Of a stretch of DNA of 6,220 nt, positions 1-5,710 are shown one piece after another. A model generated the notes under the pieces. That model was not told the DNA's origin and did not search any database. It was given only the letters and a program-made list of their open reading frames with translations. Both the position numbers and the translations under genes were made by a program. This DNA is from Gammaproteobacteria bacterium (GTDB lineage: Bacteria > Pseudomonadota > Gammaproteobacteria > UBA9214), in contig JAOULY010000131.1 of the NCBI GenBank assembly GCA_029881775.1, forward strand, positions 1-6,220. Reading direction: 5' to 3'. Every line of letters begins with the position of its first letter. Within the stretch, counting starts at the first letter, position 1.

Positions 1-903
1 GTCTTCCAGCCGCGGTGTGTCGAGTTTTGCCGGCCCACTCCCGTCCAGCGTGAAATGCACATGCCGCGTGGCCGCGCAGTTGGGGATCATGGCGACCGGT
101 TTTGAGGCGGCATGCGTGGGGTAATCGTTCAGCTTCACGTCCAGTACCGTAGTCAGGCCGCCCAGCCCCTGCGCACCGATGCCGAGCGCGTTGACCTTGT
201 CGAATATTTCCAGTCGCAATTCTTCCAGCCGGGATTGCGGCCCGCGCGCCTGCAGTTCATGGATGGTGATCGGCTCCAGGATGGCTTCCTTGGCCATCAG
301 CATGGCTTTCTCGGCGGTGCCGCCGATACCGATGCCGAGTATGCCCGGCGGACACCAGCCGGCGCCCATGGTCGGCACCTGTTCGAGTACCCAGGCGACG
401 ATGTCATCGCTGGGATTGAGAATAGCGAAACGTGACTTGTTTTCGGAGCCGCCGCCCTTGGCCGCCACCGTGACCTCGACGGTATCGCCCGGTACCACAT
501 CCTTGTGGATGACGGCGGGGGTGTTGTCGCCGGTATTGCGCCGTTCACCGGCCGGGTCGCTGACAATCGAGCCGCGCAGCGGGTTGTTCGCATCGGTGTA
601 GGCGCGGCTGACCGCGGCGTTCACCATGTCATCAATGCTGCGCGTGCTGTCCCAGCGGACATCCATGCCGATCTTGAGGAATACGTTGACGATACCGGTG
701 TCCTGGCAAATCGGCCGGTGGCCCTCGGCGCACATGCGGGAGTTGATCAGGATCTGGGCCATGGCGTCCCTGGCGGCAGGCGCCTGCTCGCGTTCCCAGG
801 CAGCCGTCATCGCGCGGATAAAATCCGGCGGATGATAATAGGATATGTACTGCAGGCCATCGCAGATACTGTCTATAAAGTCCTGTTCTTTAATGGTACT
901 CAT
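1..903 (-). CDS. fumA: Class I (iron-sulfur) fumarate hydratase, N-terminal part, cut by the window edge
   Basis: The minus strand is open without a stop from the ATG at 903 to base 1 (301 codons), so the C-terminus lies outside the window. The enzyme reversibly hydrates fumarate to L-malate in the cytosolic TCA cycle. The translation begins MSTIKEQDFIDSICDGL and carries the family landmarks in order: ICQDTG with Cys66, KGGGSENKS, GWCPPG with Cys184, GIGIGGTAEKA, GAQGLGGLTTVLDV, and PNCAATRH with Cys276. The three cysteines are spaced 118 and 92 residues apart, close to the spacing of the [4Fe-4S] ligands in known class I fumarases (about 119 and 94), so the cluster site looks intact. By family knowledge the full protein should be about 500 residues, with this alpha domain followed by a beta domain. 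The start aligns with Pseudomonas-type FumA. No clear Shine-Dalgarno sequence precedes it. It is divergent from the TlpA-like gene. FumA of the one-chain type is much more likely than a split alpha subunit, but only the missing part would prove it. Confidence 0.93.
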   Translation of the reverse strand, partial: MSTIKEQDFIDSICDGLQYISYYHPPDFIRAMTAAWEREQAPAARDAMAQILINSRMCAEGHRPICQDTGIVNVFLKIGMDVRWDSTRSIDDMVNAAVSRAYTDANNPLRGSIVSDPAGERRNTGDNTPAVIHKDVVPGDTVEVTVAAKGGGSENKSRFAILNPSDDIVAWVLEQVPTMGAGWCPPGILGIGIGGTAEKAMLMAKEAILEPITIHELQARGPQSRLEELRLEIFDKVNALGIGAQGLGGLTTVLDVKLNDYPTHAASKPVAMIPNCAATRHVHFTLDGSGPAKLDTPRLED

Positions 904-918
904 GTCAACTGGCCGGGT

Positions 919-946
919 GGAACCTCGTCGGGTTGCAGTAGTCACA
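919..946 (+). promoter_or_regulatory. Candidate sigma-E-type promoter reading toward the tlpA-like gene
   Basis: GGAACCT at 919-925 matches six of seven positions of the sigma-E -35 consensus GGAACTT. It is followed by a 16-nt spacer and TCACA at 942-946, close to the TCAAA/TCTGA type -10. A transcript would begin near 952 and have a leader of about 100 nt before the ATG at 1052. Sigma-E-type factor RpoE is encoded 2.5 kb downstream, and an extracytoplasmic redox protein is a sensible target. This is a by-eye match, so chance occurrence remains possible. Confidence 0.35.
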
Positions 947-954
947 ATTGTAAC
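941..954. promoter_or_regulatory. Imperfect 14-bp palindrome, candidate operator between fumA and the tlpA-like gene
   Basis: GTCACAATTGTAAC is an inverted repeat about its central AATT with a single mismatched pair (C943/A952); the inner ACAATTGT is perfect. It lies about 38 nt upstream of the fumarase start codon. On the minus strand it contains TACAAT (952 to 947), a five-of-six match to a -10 box, which could serve fumA, although I see no good -35. A regulator bound here would therefore overlap a possible fumA promoter. Its left half recurs in inverted orientation at 987-995. I do not recognise the regulator. The sites typical of CRP and FNR do not match. Confidence 0.35.
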
Positions 955-1002
955 GGTTTCGTGCCGGGGGAAGTAGCACACTACTGAATTGTGACGGCAG
1001 GG

Positions 1003-1008
1003 TATAAT
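1003..1008 (+). promoter_or_regulatory. Perfect TATAAT -10 box upstream of the tlpA-like gene
   Basis: TATAAT is a full match to the housekeeping -10 consensus and lies 43 nt before the chosen ATG at 1052, giving a leader of roughly 37 nt. No acceptable -35 exists at spacers of 15 to 18 nt (ACTACT and CTACTG are the nearest candidates), and there is no TG extension. If used, it would probably be weak or activator-dependent. The half-palindrome at 987-995 lies just upstream of it. Confidence 0.45.
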
Positions 1009-1040
1009 ATGGCCGCTAAATGATCTGTTGCATCTGGTCT

Positions 1041-1044
1041 GGAG
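1041..1044 (+). promoter_or_regulatory. Ribosome binding site that decides the start of the tlpA-like gene
   Basis: GGAG lies 7 nt before the ATG at 1052 and only 1 nt before the in-frame ATG at 1046. A TTG at 1028 is also in frame. Spacing therefore favours 1052, which also gives the cleanest signal peptide. Confidence 0.65.
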
Positions 1045-1051
1045 AATGTTA

Positions 1052-1525
1052 ATGCGTGTACTGATACTGCTGGCGGCCCTGTTTACCGCTACGTCCTACG
1101 CCGGGGATCCGGTCGATTTCACCCTGCCGGACATCAAGGGCAAGTCGGTGTCGTTGTCCGATTTCCGTGGCAAGTGGGTCATTGTCAATTACTGGGCAAC
1201 CTGGTGTCCGCCGTGCCTGGAAGAAATCCCGGACCTCGTCGACCTGTACGACAATAACCGCGACTCGCTGGTGGTGCTGGGCATCAACCATGAGGAAGTG
1301 AATACCGAGTACCTCGCTGAATTTGTTGATTCACACATGATCAGTTACCCGGTCCTGCGCAGTGAGCCGGTGCCGGTGACAGCACTTGGCCCGATACTCG
1401 GTCTGCCGACCACCTACATCATCTCCCCGGCAGGTGAATCCGTTGCACGCCAGGAAGGGCCGGTTACGCGCAAGGATATCGAGAAATACATTGCCCGCAA
1501 AAAAGACCAGGTGGCCCAACAGTAA
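1052..1525 (+). CDS. Secreted TlpA/ResA-type thiol-disulfide oxidoreductase (thioredoxin fold)
   Basis: This 157-residue protein starts with a short signal peptide (MRVLILLAALFTATSYAG, likely cleaved after SYA near residue 17), so it should act in the periplasm. The mature part is a thioredoxin fold of the AhpC-TSA/Redoxin type: FTLPDIKGKSVSLSDFRGK near residues 23-41, the redox motif WCPPC at 51-55, and the cis-proline segment GLPTTYII with Pro119. By family knowledge such proteins reduce or rearrange disulfides, for example in cytochrome c maturation or envelope repair; the actual partner cannot be seen here. The start at 1052 is preferred over ATG 1046 and TTG 1028 on ribosome-binding-site spacing. 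The acylphosphatase gene starts 12 nt after its stop, suggesting one transcript. A lipoprotein is unlikely because no lipobox cysteine is present. Family assignment is strong; exact function is open. Confidence 0.9.
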   Translation: MRVLILLAALFTATSYAGDPVDFTLPDIKGKSVSLSDFRGKWVIVNYWATWCPPCLEEIPDLVDLYDNNRDSLVVLGINHEEVNTEYLAEFVDSHMISYPVLRSEPVPVTALGPILGLPTTYIISPAGESVARQEGPVTRKDIEKYIARKKDQVAQQ

Positions 1526-1537
1526 GACGGTTGCGGC

Positions 1538-1804
1538 ATGAGTTGCCGGCGCTGCCTGGTTGAAGGTCGCGTGCAGGGCGTGTTCTTTCGCGCCTCAACC
1601 CGTGAACAGGCAGTGCGACTGGGGGTGAACGGTTATGCGCGCAACCTGCCCGACGGCCGGGTTGAAGTCGTCGCCTGCGGTAATGACGACAGTGTTGCCG
1701 CCCTGTGTGACTGGTTGCGGCGCGGGCCGCCACACGCGCAGGTTGAACACTGTGAATGCACGCCGGTCCCGGCCGTGAACTTTACGGATTTCAGTATTAG
1801 CTAG
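1538..1804 (+). CDS. acyP: Acylphosphatase
   Basis: This 88-residue protein has the usual length of a cytosolic acylphosphatase, which hydrolyses acyl phosphates such as carbamoyl phosphate or 1,3-bisphosphoglycerate to the acid and phosphate. The signature GRVQGVFFRAST covers residues 10-21 and includes the phosphate-binding Arg18. GYARNLPDGRVEV at 33-45 includes the catalytic Asn36. Both key residues are present. The ATG at 1538 lies 12 nt after the tlpA-like stop and lacks a good Shine-Dalgarno sequence, so translation may be coupled. The protein holds six cysteines (3, 6, 47, 57, 72, 74), including an N-terminal CRRC, which seems high for the family. Its stop codon lies inside the 3' end of the convergent nadB gene. 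Physiological role in bacteria is poorly defined, so pathway assignment is not attempted. Confidence 0.93.
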   Translation: MSCRRCLVEGRVQGVFFRASTREQAVRLGVNGYARNLPDGRVEVVACGNDDSVAALCDWLRRGPPHAQVEHCECTPVPAVNFTDFSIS

Positions 1805-3446
1805 CCGCGCGCTGTTGGGCTGGCGTCATGTCGATTTCACCGCTGGCTGACGGGCTAAGCACGGTGTCTTCAGGCGGGCGCGAATGGTCTGTTTCCGGGT
1901 AATCCAGCGTGTAATGCAAACCGCGGCTTTCCTTGCGCAGCTGTGCTGAACGAATGATCAGTGCGGCAACCTGCGCCAGGTTACGCAGTTCCAGCAGGTC
2001 GCCGGAGACGGTAAAGTTGCTGTAATACTCCTGTATTTCCTGCTGCAACAGGTCCACCCGACGCCACGCGCGGGCGAGGCGTTTGTCAGTCCTGACGATG
2101 CCGACATAGTTCCACATGCAGCGGCGCAACTCGTCCCAGTTATGGCTGACGACCACTTCTTCGTCTGAATCGCGTACGCGGGATTCATCCCAGGCCGGCA
2201 ACTCCGGGATGTCCGGCCGGTCGACCAGGGTTTCGGTGATGTGTTCAGCGGCCGAGGCGGCGAATACCAGGCATTCAAGCAGTGAGTTGCTGGCCATGCG
2301 ATTGGCGCCGTGCATGCCGGTGCAGGTGACTTCGCCGATGGCATACAAACCCTCCAGGTCGGTGCGGCCGCGCAGGTCGGTGATGACGCCGCCGCAGGTG
2401 TAGTGCGCGGCCGGCACCACCGGGATAGGTTCGAGTGTCATGTCGTAACCCAGTTCGCGGCAACGCGCATAGACATTGGGGAAGTGTTCCTTGATGAACG
2501 GGGCGGGTTTGTGACTGATGTCGAGTAACACGTATTCCGCACCCAGGCGTTTCATTTCATGGTCGATGGCCCGCGCAACAATATCGCGTGGCGCGAGGTT
2601 GCCGCGTTCGTCGAACCGTTCCATGAAGGTACTGCCATCCGGCAGGCGCAATTGTCCGCCTTCGCCACGGACCGCTTCTGTTACCAGGAACGACTTGGCC
2701 TGCGGGTGAAACAGGCAGGTGGGGTGGAACTGGTTGAACTCCATGTTCGCCACGCGGCAGCCGGCGCGCCACGCCATGGCAATGCCGTCGCCGCTGGATG
2801 TATCCGGGTTACTCGTGTACAGGTAAACCTTGCTGGCGCCGCCGGTGGCCAGCACCACGTTATGCGCGGGGATGGCCTTGACATGTTTGCTGTGGCAGTC
2901 CAGCGCGTACGCACCGAGGGCACGGTTGTCGGACAGCCCCAGCTTGGCGCCGGTAATCAGGTCGATGGCAATGTGATATTCGAGCAGCGTGATGTTGTCG
3001 CGCTTGCGGGCTTCAGCGGCCAGCGTGGTTTCCATGGCCCGCCCGGTTGCGTCGGCGGCGTGCAGGACCCGCCGCGTGGAGTGGCCGCCTTCCCGGGTCA
3101 GGTGAAAGCGCTCCGGGTCGCCGGACCCGTTGTGACGGGTGAACGGGACGCCGAGTCTGACCAGCCAGTCAATTGCGGCCGGGGCATTCTCAATGGTGAA
3201 GCGCACGGCTTCCGGTTTATTCAGGCCGGCACCGGCATCCAGCGTATCGGCAATGTGTGACTCGAAGGTGTCCGCCGGGTCGGTTACAGCCGAGATGCCG
3301 CCCTGGGCATAGAGGGTAGAGCCTTCTTCCAGGTTGCTTTTCGCCAGCACGGCGATCCTGACGTGGTCGGGCAGGCGCAGCGCCAGGCTGAGGCCGGCGG
3401 CGCCGCTACCAATAATCAGGACATCGAATCGGTTTGTCGTTACCAT
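1797..3446 (-). CDS. nadB: L-aspartate oxidase (quinolinate synthase component B)
   Basis: This cytosolic flavoenzyme oxidises L-aspartate to iminoaspartate, using oxygen or fumarate as acceptor. NadA condenses the product with dihydroxyacetone phosphate to make quinolinate for NAD synthesis. From the ATG at 3446 it is 549 residues, close to the 540 of E. coli NadB. The FAD-binding GSGAAGLSLAL is at 13-23, HLTREGGHS at 115-123, FNQFHPT at 238-244, VTEAVRGEGG at 255-264, APRDIVARAIDHEMKRLGA at 285-303, PAAHYTCGG at 345-353 and GANRMASNSLLE at 380-391. Residues matching the substrate-site positions are all present: Glu119, His241, Thr256, Arg287, His348 and Arg383. The helical C-terminal domain includes RNLAQVA and ends after RKESRGLHYTLDYPE. 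In-frame starts also exist at 3476 (ATG) and 3506 (GTG). I chose 3446 because its N-terminus best matches the family; none has a clear Shine-Dalgarno sequence. It is divergent from rpoE, the same arrangement as in E. coli. Confidence 0.96.
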   Translation of the reverse strand: MVTTNRFDVLIIGSGAAGLSLALRLPDHVRIAVLAKSNLEEGSTLYAQGGISAVTDPADTFESHIADTLDAGAGLNKPEAVRFTIENAPAAIDWLVRLGVPFTRHNGSGDPERFHLTREGGHSTRRVLHAADATGRAMETTLAAEARKRDNITLLEYHIAIDLITGAKLGLSDNRALGAYALDCHSKHVKAIPAHNVVLATGGASKVYLYTSNPDTSSGDGIAMAWRAGCRVANMEFNQFHPTCLFHPQAKSFLVTEAVRGEGGQLRLPDGSTFMERFDERGNLAPRDIVARAIDHEMKRLGAEYVLLDISHKPAPFIKEHFPNVYARCRELGYDMTLEPIPVVPAAHYTCGGVITDLRGRTDLEGLYAIGEVTCTGMHGANRMASNSLLECLVFAASAAEHITETLVDRPDIPELPAWDESRVRDSDEEVVVSHNWDELRRCMWNYVGIVRTDKRLARAWRRVDLLQQEIQEYYSNFTVSGDLLELRNLAQVAALIIRSAQLRKESRGLHYTLDYPETDHSRPPEDTVLSPSASGEIDMTPAQQRAAS

Positions 3447-3451
3447 ACCGT

Positions 3452-3481
3452 TTGGTTCAAAATAGCTGATTTCCATACAAT
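3452..3481 (+). promoter_or_regulatory. Candidate housekeeping (sigma-70) promoter for rpoE
   Basis: TTGGTT at 3452-3457 (three of six matches) is followed by an 18-nt spacer and TACAAT at 3476-3481 (five of six matches), predicting a start near 3488. It would give basal expression of the sigma factor operon alongside the sigma-E-type promoter just downstream. If nadB starts at 3446 the element is intergenic; if at 3476 it overlaps the first codons of nadB. Confidence 0.3.
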
Positions 3482-3486
3482 AACCC

Positions 3487-3513
3487 GAACTATCCCCGGT
3501 GCGCACTGTCTAT
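3487..3513 (+). promoter_or_regulatory. Candidate autoregulatory sigma-E promoter of the rpoE operon
   Basis: GAACTA at 3487-3492 resembles the sigma-E/AlgU -35 (GAACTT). After a 16-nt spacer, TCTAT at 3509-3513 resembles the -10, and the E. coli rpoE autoregulatory promoter uses TCTAA with the same spacing. The start would fall near 3520, leaving a short leader with a well-placed Shine-Dalgarno sequence. Autoregulation of this operon is established in E. coli and Pseudomonas; here it is inferred from the motif and position. Confidence 0.5.
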
Positions 3514-3532
3514 CGGGGTATTCCGGGCTGAC

Positions 3533-3537
3533 GGGAG
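3533..3537 (+). promoter_or_regulatory. Strong ribosome binding site of rpoE
   Basis: GGGAG sits 9 nt before the ATG at 3547 and supports that start. It is clearly better than the sites in front of the downstream rseA and rseB genes. Confidence 0.6.
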
Positions 3538-3546
3538 ACTGCCCGG

Positions 3547-4122
3547 ATGGGCGAGAGAAGCATCGATCAGGCACTGGTAGAACGGGTACAGGCTGGTGAC
3601 AAGACCGCGTTTGATATCCTTGTTCAGAAATACCAAAGCAAGATCATACAGTTAGCTTACCGTTACGTGCATGACCAGGATGAGGCCATGGACGTCGCCC
3701 AGGAGGCCTTCATCAAGGCCTACAAGGCGCTTGGCCGTTTCAGGGGTGACAGTGCTTTTTATACCTGGATCTACCGGATTGCGATCAACACGGCCAAGAA
3801 CTACCTTGTTGCAAGCAACCGGCGGCCGCCCAGGGCGGATATCGACGCCGTAGATGCGGAACAATATGATGGTGCGACGGGTCTCAGGGAATACGCGACA
3901 CCGGAACGCATGTTGTTAAGCGAAGAATTAAAAGAAACCATTGCCGCTGCGATCGAAAGTCTGCCGGATGATTTGCGTACTGCGATTACCCTGCGCGAAC
4001 TCGAGGGGATGAGTTACGAAGAGATTGCGCAAGCCATGGATTGCCCGATCGGCACGGTCAGATCGAGAATATTCCGGGCAAGAGACGCGATTGACGATAA
4101 ATTGAGACCCCTGCTGGATTGA
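3547..4122 (+). CDS. rpoE: Extracytoplasmic-function sigma factor RpoE (AlgU/SigE family)
   Basis: This 191-residue protein has the same length as E. coli RpoE and is strikingly similar to it throughout. Sigma region 2 spans about residues 24-90, with the core-binding and -10-recognition segment DVAQEAFIKAYKALGRF and RGDSAFYTWIYRIAINTAK. Region 4, about 135-187, holds SLPDDLRTAITLRELEGMSYEEIA and the helix-turn-helix CPIGTVRSRIFRARDAID for -35 recognition. A linker around 91-125 separates them, and there is no region 1.1 or 3, as expected for group 4 sigma factors. By family knowledge it directs transcription of genes for outer-membrane protein folding and envelope repair (and alginate in pseudomonads), and is held inactive at the membrane by RseA. 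It is the first gene of an operon with rseA 21 nt downstream. Candidate sigma-70 and sigma-E promoters lie upstream. Confidence 0.98.
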   Translation: MGERSIDQALVERVQAGDKTAFDILVQKYQSKIIQLAYRYVHDQDEAMDVAQEAFIKAYKALGRFRGDSAFYTWIYRIAINTAKNYLVASNRRPPRADIDAVDAEQYDGATGLREYATPERMLLSEELKETIAAAIESLPDDLRTAITLRELEGMSYEEIAQAMDCPIGTVRSRIFRARDAIDDKLRPLLD

Positions 4123-4143
4123 TATTTTTACGGGCATGCAACA

Positions 4144-4692
4144 ATGAAAGACACATTGAACGAACAACTCTCGGCGCTGGTTGACGACGAGCTGGCTACG
4201 GGCGAAGCCGCGCTTTTGCTGCGGCAGATGGGCAAGGATGAAACCCTGCGTGACCGGTTTGCGCGTTACCAGCTGATCAGCGATGCACTGAAGAACAATC
4301 TGCCTGCACAGGTCGATCCGGATTTTCACCTGCGTGTACAGGCCGCCCTGCAGGACGAGGTCGCACCGCAGCCCGCGCCTGCCAGTATGCAGTTCGGTCG
4401 TTTATTCCGGCCGTTTGCCGGTTTCGCCGTGGCGGCCTCGGTTGCAGTAGTTGCGGTACTGTCGCTGCAGTCCGTGCGTGAAACAACGCCGCAAAACACG
4501 CCAGCCGTTGCCGCGGCCCCGGCGGAGTACATTCGTGCCGAAGGGCAGGCGCCGGTGGCGCGCTCATCAAATCGTGGTCTCGAAGCCTACCTGGTCAACC
4601 ACAATGAATTTGCCGTTAACCGCGGTATGCTGCCCTATGTGCGCATTGTTGGACAGGGTGAGCAGAGCAGGGGCCAAGAGGACGTCGAATGA
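4144..4692 (+). CDS. rseA: Sigma-E anti-sigma factor RseA (MucA-like)
   Basis: This 182-residue protein has the layout of a single-pass inner-membrane anti-sigma factor. Its cytoplasmic N-terminal domain (about 1-75) begins MKDTLNEQLSALVDDEL and includes RDRFARYQLISDALKNNLP, the conserved helices that clamp RpoE. A transmembrane helix lies at about 90-110 (FAGFAVAASVAVVAVLSLQS). The periplasmic tail carries an Ala/Pro-rich linker and the RseB-binding-type segment GLEAYLVNHNEFAVNRGMLPYVRIVG at 145-170, comparable to the C-terminus of Pseudomonas MucA. In E. coli, DegS and then RseP cut the homologue under envelope stress and release the sigma factor; the same route is inferred here. Only a weak ACGGG precedes the ATG, suggesting moderate initiation or coupling to rpoE translation. 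The protein diverges more than RpoE, as is usual for this family. Confidence 0.93.
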   Translation: MKDTLNEQLSALVDDELATGEAALLLRQMGKDETLRDRFARYQLISDALKNNLPAQVDPDFHLRVQAALQDEVAPQPAPASMQFGRLFRPFAGFAVAASVAVVAVLSLQSVRETTPQNTPAVAAAPAEYIRAEGQAPVARSSNRGLEAYLVNHNEFAVNRGMLPYVRIVGQGEQSRGQEDVE

Positions 4693-4731
4693 TATATCAC
4701 GGACTGTCTTGTGCACGCCGTTGTGCGGGGT

Positions 4732-5709
4732 ATGACGGTACATGACGTCGTGAATCGTCTGGTTCTTATTCTGTTGTGCTGTTGTGGCCAGGTGTCCGCT
4801 GCGGATACCGCAAGCCAGTGGCTGAACAGCATGTCCGACGCACTCAAGCAACTCGACTACGACGGGACGTTCGTCTACCAGCATAACGGCCGACTCGATG
4901 TTATGCGCATTATCCATCGTGTCGATGACGGCGGCCAGCGCGAACGACTGGTGTCGCTCACCGGCAGCGCGCGGGAAGTATTACGCGATGACCGTTCTGT
5001 CACCTGTATTCTCCCGGATAACAAATCGGTGATGTTCGGCCAAAGCCGGGCACCACAGCTGTTCCCTGTCGTGCCGGACGATCTTGCTGCTATCTCGCGC
5101 TATTACCAGCTGGAAGAAAAAGGCAGCGACCAGATTATTGGTTACAGCGCCCGCGTGATTGCCGTTACGCCAAAAGATGAATTCCGTTATGGCTACCGCT
5201 TCTGGATCGAGGAAGATTCCCGCATGCTGCTGAAATCCGACCTGACCGGCGCGGACGGCAAGGCCATTGAGCAGGTGGTCTTCACCACACTGGATATCGA
5301 TACCGATATTCCGGCGAGCGAATTGCAACCGTCGCTGACTGGTGATGGTTATACCTGGCACCGCCAGACCGAAATAAAGACGGCCGAAGATCCGGCGCAG
5401 GGCTCGCCGGGGTGGGCAGTCAGGCAATTGCCGACCGGTTTCATGTTGTCCGATTTTCGCCGCCGTCGCCTGCATGAGCAGGGCAGTGACGCTGAACACA
5501 TGGTTTTTACCGATGGGATGGCAACCGTATCGGTATATATAGAACGTACCATGCCCGAGACCGATGCGTTTACCGGCCCGTCGAGTATGGGTGCCATGAA
5601 TGCCTACGGTACCGTGATTGACGGTTACCAGGTAACAGTCGTCGGCGAAGTGCCGCCGGCAACCGTAAAAATGATTGCCACGTCGGTAAGCCGGCAGGGG
5701 TCTTCGTAA
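4732..5709 (+). CDS. rseB: Periplasmic sigma-E regulator RseB (MucB-like)
   Basis: From the ATG at 4732 the product has 325 residues, near the 318 of E. coli RseB. A signal peptide of about 23 residues (core LVLILLCCCG, end QVSA) sends it to the periplasm. The large N-terminal LolA-like domain (about 25-210) starts ASQWLNSMSDALKQLDYDGTFVYQ and includes RERLVSLTGSAREVLRDD and FRYGYRFWIEEDSRMLLKSD. The smaller C-terminal domain (about 225-320) includes QLPTGFMLSDFRRRRL, MVFTDGMATVSVYIE and VTVVGEVPPATVKMIA, all typical of the family. By family knowledge RseB binds the periplasmic part of RseA, shields it from DegS, and lets go when it senses mislocalised lipopolysaccharide or lipoprotein. A GTG at 4711 could start a form seven residues longer, preceded by GGA at a better distance; I prefer the ATG for its signal peptide. 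It follows rseA by 39 nt, and rseC starts one base after its stop. Confidence 0.95.
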   Translation: MTVHDVVNRLVLILLCCCGQVSAADTASQWLNSMSDALKQLDYDGTFVYQHNGRLDVMRIIHRVDDGGQRERLVSLTGSAREVLRDDRSVTCILPDNKSVMFGQSRAPQLFPVVPDDLAAISRYYQLEEKGSDQIIGYSARVIAVTPKDEFRYGYRFWIEEDSRMLLKSDLTGADGKAIEQVVFTTLDIDTDIPASELQPSLTGDGYTWHRQTEIKTAEDPAQGSPGWAVRQLPTGFMLSDFRRRRLHEQGSDAEHMVFTDGMATVSVYIERTMPETDAFTGPSSMGAMNAYGTVIDGYQVTVVGEVPPATVKMIATSVSRQGSS

Positions 5710-5710
5710 G

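Noticed and set aside
941..954. Reading the palindrome as a CRP or FNR site
   Set aside because: The spacing and half-sites do not fit TGTGA-N6-TCACA or TTGAT-N4-ATCAA, so no regulator is named.
505..987. 160-codon open frame on the plus strand opposite the fumarase gene
   Set aside because: It is antisense to a well-supported fumarase with conserved cluster cysteines. Its translation shows no recognisable domain and it extends through the regulatory region. High GC content easily leaves such frames open.
1777..1782. GAACTT inside the end of the acylphosphatase gene, a possible sigma-E -35
   Set aside because: No TC-type -10 lies 15 to 17 nt downstream, and the next gene on that strand is 1.7 kb away.
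2559..3260. 233-codon open frame on the plus strand inside nadB
   Set aside because: It lies wholly opposite conserved catalytic motifs of NadB, has no family resemblance and no ribosome binding context. It is best explained as a GC-rich shadow frame.
3447..3546. A defined sigma-70 promoter for nadB on the minus strand
   Set aside because: The best pair I found (TGCGCA, 17 nt, TATTGT) matches only three and four of six positions. This is too weak to annotate.
4981..5499. 172-codon open frame on the minus strand inside rseB
   Set aside because: The opposite strand encodes a clear RseB. The antisense translation has no recognisable motif.
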